The notes beneath the pieces were generated by a model. That model did not search any database, had not been told where the DNA came from, and saw only the letters and a program-made list of their open reading frames with translations. Position numbers and translations under genes: made by a program. Positions 1 through 5,394 of a stretch of 5,923 nucleotides of DNA are shown piece after piece (the first letter of the stretch is position 1; the number at the start of each line of letters is the position of its first letter). Source of the stretch: Flavobacteriales bacterium (lineage in GTDB: Bacteria; Bacteroidota; Bacteroidia; Flavobacteriales; Flavobacteriaceae); assembly GCA_011525065.1 (NCBI GenBank), contig WTIY01000041.1:1-5923 (forward strand). The letters run 5' to 3'.

Positions 1-3
1 CCT

Positions 4-11
4 TACCTTTG
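4..11 (+). promoter_or_regulatory. Bacteroidota-type -7 promoter element upstream of yicC
   Basis: The octamer TACCTTTG matches the Bacteroidota sigma-70 -7 consensus TAnnTTTG at every fixed position. It ends 20 nt before the yicC ATG, so transcription would start near position 16-18 with a leader of about 15 nt. The expected -33 TTTG box would lie to the left of the window and cannot be checked. It probably drives the whole yicC-gmk-nadD operon. The 31 nt before yicC hold nothing else that I can support. Confidence 0.6.
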
Positions 12-31
12 TCGAGCAATGATGGCTTGAT

Positions 32-889
32 ATGATTTATTCCATGACTGGCTTCGGAAAAAGTGTCATCACTCTTCCGGGCAAAAAAATTACAATTGAA
101 ATCAAATCGCTCAACAGTAAGGGCGTAGACCTAAATGTGCGGATTCCATCCTCTTTGCGCGAGAAGGAACTCAGCATGAGGAACCACGTGGCAAAGACAC
201 TGAAAAGGGGGAAAATCGACCTTTCGGTTTATGTAGAGTCCACTGGAGGTGAACGTTCAGCCCAACTCAACACCCCTGTTATTGAGGCCTATATGGCTCA
301 ACTCAAATCAATTGCCGATGGAGAAAATGTCGATCTCTTGCAGATGGCACTTCGTTTGCCTGAAAGCATCCAAACCGAACGCGAAACCATTGATGAGACA
401 ACCGCATCAGCCATCATGAGCGGCCTTGAAGAGGCTGTAGGCACCTTACAAGACTTCAGACTCACCGAAGGTCAGGCCCTGGCCCAAGACTTCGAACAAC
501 GGATACAAACCATCGGTCAACTCATGGAAACGGTCAAAACTAAAGACCAAGAGCGTATTCCATCGGTGCGAGCCCGACTGCTTAAAGCTTTAGAGGATTT
601 AGCACAAACTGTTGATCAAAATCGATTTGAACAAGAACTCGTCTATTATCTCGAAAAATACGACATCACCGAGGAGATCGTTCGACTGAGCAATCACTTG
701 AAATACTTTATAACCACCATGAATTCGGATGAATCCAACGGCAAAAAATTAGGATTCATCACCCAAGAAATGGGTCGCGAAATCAATACCATTGGGTCAA
801 AAGCAAACGACGCAGCCCTTCAGCAATTGGTGGTGCAAATGAAAGACGAACTGGAAAAGATCAAAGAACAAGTCCTAAATGTCCTATGA
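32..889 (+). CDS. yicC: YicC/YloC family endoribonuclease
   Basis: This is a YicC-like cytoplasmic endoribonuclease. In E. coli the family has been linked to RNA turnover, including small-RNA decay. The 285 residues match the usual length (287 in E. coli). The N-terminal domain opens with the family signature MIYSMTGFGK, which fixes the start, and continues with the conserved SLNSKGVDLNVRIP stretch (27-40) and the RGKIDLSVYVE strand (59-69). The middle (about 85-195) is helical, with R-x-x-E-G at 143-147. The C-terminal DUF1732-type domain (about 205-285) carries DITEEIVRL (211-219), GKKLGFITQEMGREINTIGSKAND compressed around 237-260, and a charged terminal helix. It is first in an operon and overlaps gmk by 4 nt (ATGA), which suggests translational coupling. 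Family assignment is secure; RNase activity in this organism is inferred from homologues. Confidence 0.93.
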   Translation: MIYSMTGFGKSVITLPGKKITIEIKSLNSKGVDLNVRIPSSLREKELSMRNHVAKTLKRGKIDLSVYVESTGGERSAQLNTPVIEAYMAQLKSIADGENVDLLQMALRLPESIQTERETIDETTASAIMSGLEEAVGTLQDFRLTEGQALAQDFEQRIQTIGQLMETVKTKDQERIPSVRARLLKALEDLAQTVDQNRFEQELVYYLEKYDITEEIVRLSNHLKYFITTMNSDESNGKKLGFITQEMGREINTIGSKANDAALQQLVVQMKDELEKIKEQVLNVL

Positions 890-1461
890 TGTCTAAGCGC
901 GGGAAACTCATAGTGTTTTCAGCACCCTCTGGCAGTGGCAAAACCACCATTGTCCGTGCGCTACTAAAACGGCCTGAACTCAATTTAGCCTTTAGTATTT
1001 CGGCGACTTCGCGCCCGCCAAGAGGTCAGGAGGTCGATGGAAAGGATTATTACTTTTTGAGCCAAAAAGAGTTTGAACAAAACATTCGAGATGGCGCATT
1101 TTTGGAGTGGGAAGAAGTGTATCCAGGACAGCACTACGGTACACTGCTCGAAGAAGTGAATCGGCTTCTCGAGGAGGGTAAAAATGTTGTTTTTGATATT
1201 GACGTGATCGGTGGATTGAACATCAAAAAGCAATTTAACGATGAGGCTTTGGCTCTATTTGTACAGCCTCCAAGCATCGAAGATCTGGCACAAAGACTTG
1301 AGCAAAGAGGCACCGACAGCTCAGAAAAAATTCACATGCGCCTGGAGAAAGCCCGTCTGGAATTGAGCCAAGCACCAAACTTTGATCATGCCGTGATCAA
1401 TGAATCACTCGACCAAGCCATTGAGCAGGCTCATGAATTGATCTTGAATCACATCGCCTAA
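886..1461 (+). CDS. gmk: Guanylate kinase
   Basis: The enzyme phosphorylates GMP to GDP with ATP in the cytoplasm, feeding GTP, dGTP and (p)ppGpp pools. Its 191 residues are a normal size for a bacterial Gmk. The P-loop is SAPSGSGKTT (12-21, with K19 and T20). The GMP-binding segment is SATSRPPRGQEVDGKDYYF (39-57), with R43, R46, E49 and Y55. GAFLEWEEVYPGQHYGT (70-86) supplies more GMP contacts (E74, Y84). DIDVIGG (104-110) replaces the DIDWQGA form of E. coli, as expected for this phylum. The lid RLEQRGTDS (137-145) and R152 complete the phosphate-binding set. Two ATGs stand in tandem at 886 and 889. The first overlaps the yicC stop as ATGA, the second starts immediately after it, and sequence alone cannot separate them. 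nadD begins 4 nt after the stop. Confidence 0.96.
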   Translation: MMSKRGKLIVFSAPSGSGKTTIVRALLKRPELNLAFSISATSRPPRGQEVDGKDYYFLSQKEFEQNIRDGAFLEWEEVYPGQHYGTLLEEVNRLLEEGKNVVFDIDVIGGLNIKKQFNDEALALFVQPPSIEDLAQRLEQRGTDSSEKIHMRLEKARLELSQAPNFDHAVINESLDQAIEQAHELILNHIA

Positions 1462-1465
1462 TCTC

Positions 1466-2071
1466 ATGGGACAAAAAAAATCCATCGGCTTATACTTCGG
1501 GACGTTCAATCCCATACATATAGGTCACCTTAATATCGCGCACTATTTCGCGCATCACAGTACACTCGATGAGGTTTGGCTCGTGATTACCCCACAGAAT
1601 CCCCTGAAAACAAAACAAAGCCTATTGGCTGATTATCACCGTGCTGCACTGGTGGATATCGCTTTGGAAGACTATCCTAAACTCAAGACCTGTCGCGTAG
1701 AATTTGACCTCCCGCAGCCCAATTATACGGTAAACACCTTGGCAGTCCTTCAGGAACAACACCCAGAGCTGTTGTTCACCCTGATCATGGGGCAAGACAA
1801 TTTGGTGCATTTCAAAAAATGGAAAAATTATCAATGGATTTTAAATGAGATCCCCATTATGGTGTATCCAAGAGCACTCAGCACTGACATGGTGAAAAAA
1901 TCAGGGCTTGAGTCCATAAACTTGGAAGGAGACATCACTCAAGTCAATGCGCCAATCTTCGAGCTCTCTGCCACCTTTATTCGTCAAGGGATAAAACAGG
2001 GCAAAGATGTGCGCCCAATGGTTCCTGAGCGCGTTTGGCAATACATTGACGAGATGAATTTTTATAAATAA
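1466..2071 (+). CDS. nadD: Nicotinate-nucleotide adenylyltransferase
   Basis: NadD joins ATP and nicotinate mononucleotide to give deamido-NAD, the step before NAD synthetase in the NAD pathway; it is cytoplasmic. The protein has 201 residues, within the family range. The nucleotidyltransferase Rossmann fold opens with GLYFGTFNPIHIGHL (8-22), including the HxGH signature H18-I-G-H21 that contacts the ATP phosphates. A central LIMGQDNLVHFKKWKNY segment matches the family GxDxxxxxxxW pattern. The C-terminal SATFIR (168-173) is the family's (S/T)xTxxR motif. VRPMVPERVWQYI near the end is typical of NadD. It is the third gene of the operon, only 4 nt after gmk, with no room for its own promoter in the gap. 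A run of eight A residues follows the start codon (1473-1480) and encodes the basic N-terminus. A hairpin begins right at the stop codon. Confidence 0.95.
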   Translation: MGQKKSIGLYFGTFNPIHIGHLNIAHYFAHHSTLDEVWLVITPQNPLKTKQSLLADYHRAALVDIALEDYPKLKTCRVEFDLPQPNYTVNTLAVLQEQHPELLFTLIMGQDNLVHFKKWKNYQWILNEIPIMVYPRALSTDMVKKSGLESINLEGDITQVNAPIFELSATFIRQGIKQGKDVRPMVPERVWQYIDEMNFYK

Positions 2072-2101
2072 AACCGCCGAACTTCTCGAAGCCCGGCGGT
2101 T
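2072..2101. terminator. GC-rich hairpin after nadD, terminator-like, stronger on the minus strand
   Basis: AACCGCCG (2072-2079) and CGGCGGTT (2094-2101) form a perfect 8-bp stem. Its 14-nt loop can fold further through CTT/AAG around CTCG (2082-2091). Read on the plus strand it sits directly at the nadD stop but is followed by TTCTGC, a poor U-tract. Read on the minus strand it is followed by TTTTATTTATAAAAATT, a good U-rich tract. It probably ends the yicC-gmk-nadD transcript, perhaps incompletely, and would stop leftward transcription efficiently. The structure is directly visible; its function is inferred. Confidence 0.6.
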
Positions 2102-2290
2102 CTGCTAACTAAATAACCAACCAAAAAATTACTTTTTGCGGCGCTCGAGAACTTCGAGCACCAAAAAACATCTAAATCAATAACGGCCGATCTAACGTCA
2201 AATTGTTGGGCGACCTCATAATCTATTGTTAAAAAATAATAAGTTAGATTGGTCAAGTCTTGGCAAAACCGAATTCACTAAATTAGACCC
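2072..2290. other. nadD-gpsA intergenic spacer with repeats and hairpins
   Basis: This 219-nt AT-rich spacer has no convincing protein gene. Besides the terminator-like hairpin at its left end it contains: a 9-nt direct repeat ACCAAAAAA (2120-2128 and 2160-2168, exactly 40 nt apart); a weak hairpin CAAAAA/TTTTTG (2122-2138); a 6-bp hairpin GCTCGA/TCGAGC with a 5-nt loop (2143-2159); and a 7-bp inverted repeat ATCTAAC/GTTAGAT (2190-2196 and 2243-2249). The best gpsA -7 candidate is TAAGTTAG (2240-2247), one base off TAnnTTTG, but no TTG lies at the right distance upstream. A mirror candidate on the minus strand, TAATTTAG (2285-2278), is equally imperfect. The spacer could hold a gpsA promoter and leader, a small minus-strand RNA, or decayed coding sequence; I cannot choose between these. 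Confidence 0.5.
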
Positions 2291-3310
2291 ATGAATCAAC
2301 CCAATCAATTCCCCTCGTTTGACTTTGGGGTTGTCGGGGGTGGCAGCTGGGCCACAGCCCTGGTAAAAATGCTATGCGAAACCCAAGCTCAAGTTGGATG
2401 GTACATGCGCAACACCAAAGCCATTGAGTACCTGCGCCAGCAGGAGCACAATCCAAATTATCTGAGCTCAGTCTCTTTTGATTTGGATCAATTATTCTTG
2501 ACCGATGACATTGATCAAGTGGTACGTCAAGCCAAAGTAATTATTTTGGCAGTCCCTTCAGCCTTTTTAAATGACGAACTGAAAAAACTTACGCTCTCTC
2601 TGGGTGATAAATTAATTTTCTCTGCCATAAAGGGAATTGTCCCCGAAAGCAGCCTAATTGTTGGCGCCCATCTCAACGAAGAATACGGTATTCCCATGGA
2701 TTCTATCGGCGTGATTACCGGACCGTGCCACGCCGAAGAAGTCGCTCTAGAGCGCTTATCCTATTTAACCATCGCCTGTGCACACAAGCCCAACGCGGCA
2801 ATGGTTGCAAAAGCCTTGAGCAGCAACTACATCAAATGTTCGGTCAGCGATGACATCATGGGTACAGAGTACGCTGCAGTGCTCAAAAACATCTATGCAT
2901 TAGCTGCCGGAATTGCTCATGGTCTTGGCTATGGTGACAATTTTCAAAGTGTTTTAATGAGCAACGCCATTCGTGAAATGAAACGCTATGTTAAAAAAGT
3001 GCATCGCATGAAGCGAAACATTAATGGGTCCGCCTACTTGGGTGATTTGCTGGTTACAGGTTATTCGGTATTCAGTCGTAACAGGATGTTTGGGACCATG
3101 ATTGGCAAAGGCTATACCGTAAAAAGCGCCATGATGGAAATGAAGATGGTTGCTGAGGGTTATTACGCCACAAAAAGTGCTTACACACTGAACCAGGATA
3201 AGGGAAATAAAAAGGCCAAGACGCCCATCATTAACGCAGTTTACCAAATCCTATACCAAGGAAAATCTCCAAAGAAAGTCTTTGCTGAATTGACCGATAA
3301 ATTGAATTGA
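2291..3310 (+). CDS. gpsA: NAD(P)H-dependent glycerol-3-phosphate dehydrogenase
   Basis: GpsA reduces dihydroxyacetone phosphate to sn-glycerol 3-phosphate with NAD(P)H, supplying the backbone for membrane phospholipids; it is cytoplasmic. The 339 residues match the family. The Rossmann domain begins with VVGGGSWATAL (14-24), the lineage form of GxGxWGTA. AVPSAF (87-92) and SAIKGI (111-116, with K114) follow. GPCHAEEVALERLSYLTIAC (144-163) is the Bacteroidota version of the GPSFAxE segment. The C-terminal helical domain carries the catalytic lysine in GTEYAAVLKNIYALAAG (K199, N200). The substrate loop includes GDLLVT (251-256) and SRNR (262-265). The chosen ATG puts the usual short leader before the first beta strand, and no Shine-Dalgarno site is visible. 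It stands alone on its strand and converges with pheS 24 nt downstream. Identification is secure; cofactor preference cannot be read from the sequence. Confidence 0.95.
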   Translation: MNQPNQFPSFDFGVVGGGSWATALVKMLCETQAQVGWYMRNTKAIEYLRQQEHNPNYLSSVSFDLDQLFLTDDIDQVVRQAKVIILAVPSAFLNDELKKLTLSLGDKLIFSAIKGIVPESSLIVGAHLNEEYGIPMDSIGVITGPCHAEEVALERLSYLTIACAHKPNAAMVAKALSSNYIKCSVSDDIMGTEYAAVLKNIYALAAGIAHGLGYGDNFQSVLMSNAIREMKRYVKKVHRMKRNINGSAYLGDLLVTGYSVFSRNRMFGTMIGKGYTVKSAMMEMKMVAEGYYATKSAYTLNQDKGNKKAKTPIINAVYQILYQGKSPKKVFAELTDKLN

Positions 3311-3314
3311 GCTC

Positions 3315-3335
3315 AGCCCCGATAACCCTTGGGCT
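3315..3335. terminator. Weak hairpin between convergent gpsA and pheS
   Basis: AGCCC (3315-3319) and GGGCT (3331-3335) form a 5-bp stem with an 11-nt loop in the 24-nt gap between the two convergent stop codons, touching the pheS stop. Position favours a shared terminator. However, the stem is short, neither strand has a U-tract after it, and CCCTTGGG inside it offers a competing fold. This is a tentative call based mainly on location. Confidence 0.25.
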
Positions 3336-4354
3336 TAAAAGCTGCTTTTGAACTGTTCTAGAAAACGCAAATCATTTTCACTCAATAAGCGAATATCAGG
3401 AATCTGGTGGAGCAAAAGTGCAATTCGGTCAATGCCCATACCAAAGGCAAATCCAGAGTAAACCTCAGGATCAATGCCACAGTTTTTCAGGACATTGGGG
3501 TCAACCATGCCACAGCCCATAATCTCAAGCCAACCCGTTCCTTTAGTCATTTTATAATCCGTTTCGGTCTCAAGACCCCAGTAGACATCCACCTCTGCGC
3601 TGGGCTCAGTAAAAGGAAAATATGAGGGTCTCAAGCGGATTTTCGACGTCCCAAAAAGCTCATTGGTGAAATGGGCCAAGGTTTGTTTCAAATCTGCAAA
3701 ACTCACGTCCTTATCAATGTATAAGCCCTCCACCTGATGAAAAAAACAGTGTGACCGGGCCGATATGGCTTCATTGCGATACACACGCCCCGGAGAGATG
3801 GTTCGAATTGGAGGCTGATTTTGTTCCATGTAGCGTACCTGCACTGAAGAAGTATGTGTGCGCAACAATATGTCTGGGTCGGTTTGAATGAAAAAGGTGT
3901 CTTGCATATCTCGAGCAGGATGATACTCCGGTAAGTTTAAGGCCGTAAAGTTGTGCCAATCATCTTCAATTTCAGGACCCTGGGAAACGTTAAAACCAAT
4001 GCGCGAAAAAATGTCAATAATTCTATTTTTAACCAAAGAAATGGGGTGTCTCGAGCCAAGGGCAGAAGGGTTTCCTGGTCGGGTCAAGTCCTGGTACATG
4101 CCTTGAGTCGACTGCTGACCAGTTAGAGCGGCCTTACAATCAGCAACCCGCTGCTCTGCCGCCTTTTTTAGGGCGTTTACCGCTTGCCCAAAAGCCTTTT
4201 TTTCCTCTACGGGAACCTCCTTGAAGGCCGCGAAAAATTCATTTAAGAGACCTTTTTTTCCGAGATATGCAATACGGAAGTCCTCTACCTCTTTTTGGGT
4301 TTTCCCGTCAAAGGCAGCCACTTTGGCGATATGCTCGTTAATTTGATCAATCAT
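3335..4354 (-). CDS. pheS: Phenylalanine--tRNA ligase alpha subunit
   Basis: PheS is the catalytic subunit of the alpha2-beta2 phenylalanyl-tRNA synthetase, which charges tRNA-Phe in the cytoplasm. The 339 residues fit the family. Residues 1-90 form the charged coiled-coil arm with the conserved AYLGKKGLLNEF (29-40). The class II catalytic domain starts near HPISLVKNRI (103-112). GPEIEDDWHNFTALNLP (126-142), THTSSVQVRYM (166-176) and the motif 2 region 188-208 (R190, R193, E195, F205, H206) follow. YFPFTEPSAEVDV (245-257) lines the Phe pocket, and motif 3 is GFAFGMGIDR (301-310). A303 corresponds to the pocket alanine (A294 in E. coli). The start ATG gives the usual N-terminus. pheT is not adjacent. 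A gap of 44 nt separates pheS from the upstream minus-strand gene, so the two may be cotranscribed. A TATTTTTA element (4382-4375) is an imperfect -7 candidate for pheS itself. Confidence 0.96.
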   Translation of the reverse strand: MIDQINEHIAKVAAFDGKTQKEVEDFRIAYLGKKGLLNEFFAAFKEVPVEEKKAFGQAVNALKKAAEQRVADCKAALTGQQSTQGMYQDLTRPGNPSALGSRHPISLVKNRIIDIFSRIGFNVSQGPEIEDDWHNFTALNLPEYHPARDMQDTFFIQTDPDILLRTHTSSVQVRYMEQNQPPIRTISPGRVYRNEAISARSHCFFHQVEGLYIDKDVSFADLKQTLAHFTNELFGTSKIRLRPSYFPFTEPSAEVDVYWGLETETDYKMTKGTGWLEIMGCGMVDPNVLKNCGIDPEVYSGFAFGMGIDRIALLLHQIPDIRLLSENDLRFLEQFKSSF

Positions 4355-4398
4355 GGACTCAGTATTTATGGGCGTAAAAATAGGGATTTTATCCTGAA

Positions 4399-4755
4399 CT
4401 AATCGATGAGCTTTTGAGCCAAAAAATACGCCACAATGGCCTCTTTCATCAATACAGTTTGTTCCCCAGCCTTGAGGGCAGGTAAGGGTTCCAAATTTTT
4501 ATAGTGTGGCCAACCTTGATCGTCGACATAATCTAAGGCGTAGTAGCCATAAGGGGTCAATAATTTGCAGATGGCGATGTGCATTAAGTTAATTTTCTCG
4601 TCTTTTTTGAAGCGCCGATGGATCTGTCCGAGCTCTTGTACCCCAATCAAATAAATGATGGCATCCAGGTCCAAAGGGTCTCCATCCGAAAATTGAGCGC
4701 TTAATTTTTGGACCACGCCCTCCCATCGTTCTTTGAGTTGTTCATCTCTCGCCAT
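4399..4755 (-). CDS. Conserved hypothetical protein, function unknown
   Basis: This is a soluble protein of 118 residues that I cannot assign to a functionally named family. It resembles small uncharacterised proteins I associate with flavobacterial genomes. It has no signal peptide or membrane segment. The N-terminal third is charged and helical (MARDEQLKERWEGVVQKLSA). Next comes a hydrophobic stretch LDAIIYLIGVQELGQ, a basic-acidic patch HRRFKKDEK, then LMHIAICKLL, an aromatic segment YGYYALDYVDDQGWPHY and a helical tail ending AYFLAQKLID. I see no catalytic motif. ATG 4755 is preferred over a TTG 36 nt further upstream, because a full -7 promoter element (4767-4760) lies inside the extension and the shorter form has a natural polar N-terminus. 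It is divergent from cvpA and lies upstream of pheS on the same strand, which may hint at cotranscription but gives no clear functional link. Confidence 0.8.
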   Translation of the reverse strand: MARDEQLKERWEGVVQKLSAQFSDGDPLDLDAIIYLIGVQELGQIHRRFKKDEKINLMHIAICKLLTPYGYYALDYVDDQGWPHYKNLEPLPALKAGEQTVLMKEAIVAYFLAQKLID

Positions 4756-4759
4756 GCAG

Positions 4760-4791
4760 CAAAAATAAGCGGAATAATGGGTAATTGCCAA
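4760..4791 (-). promoter_or_regulatory. Promoter for the 118-residue hypothetical gene, possibly giving a leaderless mRNA
   Basis: On the minus strand TATTTTTG (4767-4760) is a full match to the Bacteroidota -7 consensus TAnnTTTG. A TTG (4791-4789) lies 21 nt upstream, near the spacing expected for the -33 box. Only 4 nt separate the -7 element from the ATG at 4755, so the predicted transcription start falls on or beside the start codon. Confidence 0.55.
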
Positions 4792-4798
4792 GAAATCC

Positions 4799-4806
4799 TA
4801 TCTTTA
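4799..4806 (+). promoter_or_regulatory. Candidate -7 element for cvpA
   Basis: TATCTTTA matches the TAnnTTTG consensus except for the last base. It ends 17 nt before the preferred cvpA ATG at 4824, a spacing similar to that seen at yicC. No TTG is present at the expected -33 distance, so support is weak. If real, the divergent promoters share a 68-nt region, and their -33 zones would overlap. Confidence 0.35.
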
Positions 4807-4823
4807 CCAGACAAGCCAAAACC

Positions 4824-5369
4824 ATGCATTTATTTGACATTATTCTCCTAATCATCTTGAGCCTGAGTTTCATCTGGGGCTTACGCAAAGGGTTCATACA
4901 AACCCTGGCATCCTTGTTGGCCCTAATCTTGGGGATTTATGTCAGTGTGCATTATACCAGCGATCTTTCACAGGTCTTGCATCAGTGGTTTAATTGGTCA
5001 AAAAATACAAGCCATTGGGTTGGGTTTATTATTTTGTTCATCGCCACGGTCACTGGGGTTGTTTTTGTTGGGAAACTCATCACACGTCTGGCGGGAGCAA
5101 TCGCTCTTGGATGGATCAATCGGCTTTTAGGCGGGCTGCTTTACGGACTTCAAACCGTTATCATACTGAGTTATTTGATCTGGTTTATAAACCAAGTTCA
5201 CCTGATGCCATACGTCTTGTCTGCTGAATCACAAAAAGAATCCAAAACTTACGAAAAGCTGGCTGGGGTGGCACCAAACTTAACTCCAATCATCAAAGAT
5301 TTATGGGCCAAAGGAGGAAAAACCAATCCCAAAAAGAATGATTCTCAAGCCACTGAGAACCCGCGTTAA
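4824..5369 (+). CDS. cvpA: CvpA family inner-membrane protein
   Basis: This is a CvpA-family protein of the cytoplasmic membrane. The E. coli member is named for colicin V production, and its biochemical role is still unsettled. From ATG 4824 it has 181 residues. Four membrane segments can be seen at about 3-19, 24-42, 64-85 and 101-122. The loop after the first carries the family's GLRKGF (19-24), and WINRLLGG (97-104) matches the conserved motif before the fourth. A hydrophilic tail of about 50 residues follows, rich in K, N and E. The frame is open back to a TTG at 4785, but ATG 4824 places the N-terminus right before the first membrane helix, as is usual in the family, and lies behind a -7-like element. 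It converges on the batE-like gene with a single base between stop codons. Confidence 0.88.
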   Translation: MHLFDIILLIILSLSFIWGLRKGFIQTLASLLALILGIYVSVHYTSDLSQVLHQWFNWSKNTSHWVGFIILFIATVTGVVFVGKLITRLAGAIALGWINRLLGGLLYGLQTVIILSYLIWFINQVHLMPYVLSAESQKESKTYEKLAGVAPNLTPIIKDLWAKGGKTNPKKNDSQATENPR

Positions 5370-5394
5370 ATTACAGTGATTTAATGGCTTGAGA
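5343..5394. terminator. Shared inverted-repeat terminator candidate spanning the cvpA and batE stop codons
   Basis: TCTCAAGCCA (5343-5352) and TGGCTTGAGA (5385-5394) form a perfect 10-bp stem. Directly inside it TTAAAT (5366-5371) and ATTTAA (5379-5384) add 6 bp around a 7-nt loop, leaving a 13-nt bulge on the 5' side. Each arm lies in the last codons of one of the two convergent genes. On the minus strand a U-rich stretch ATCATTCTTTTT follows the stem. On the plus strand no U-tract follows. It may therefore terminate batE-side transcription better than cvpA transcription. The fold is visible; termination is inferred. Confidence 0.5.

Noticed and set aside
19..30. Tiny upstream frame (ATG ATG GCT TGA) before yicC, considered as a leader peptide or the end of an upstream gene
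   Set aside because: Three codons only. The TAnnTTTG element directly upstream makes this a short untranslated leader more plausibly than coding sequence.
985..1233. Open frame of 82 codons antisense to gmk
   Set aside because: The strand opposite conserved gmk motifs is open by chance; no promoter or domain supports it.
1473..1480. Run of eight A residues just after the nadD start, considered as a slippage or phase-variation site
   Set aside because: It encodes an ordinary lysine-containing N-terminus of an essential-type enzyme; phase variation of NadD is implausible and A-runs are common at this base composition.
2190..2249. ATCTAAC/GTTAGAT inverted repeat considered as a riboswitch or operator upstream of gpsA
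   Set aside because: Only 7 bp with a 46-nt separation and no recognisable aptamer core; chance is a sufficient explanation in AT-rich DNA.
2062..2256. Open frame of 64 codons on the minus strand in the nadD-gpsA spacer
   Set aside because: It starts at TTG, reads through the terminator-like hairpin, ends inside nadD, and its product shows no recognisable domain. It is more likely a chance frame, though a minus-strand RNA here is not excluded.
2954..3247. Open frame of 97 codons antisense to gpsA
   Set aside because: It lies wholly within the well-supported gpsA frame and its product looks like the mirror of conserved coding sequence, with no motif of its own.
3337..3349. Palindrome AAAAGC-T-GCTTTT at the 3' end of pheS, considered as a terminator
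   Set aside because: A one-base loop cannot form. The realistic fold is only four A-U pairs, and no U-tract follows on either strand.
4375..4395. Small GGAT/ATCC hairpin followed by a T-rich stretch between the hypothetical gene and pheS, considered as a terminator
   Set aside because: The stem is only 4 bp with a 3-nt loop, too weak to call; the T-rich stretch may instead be part of an imperfect -7 element for pheS.
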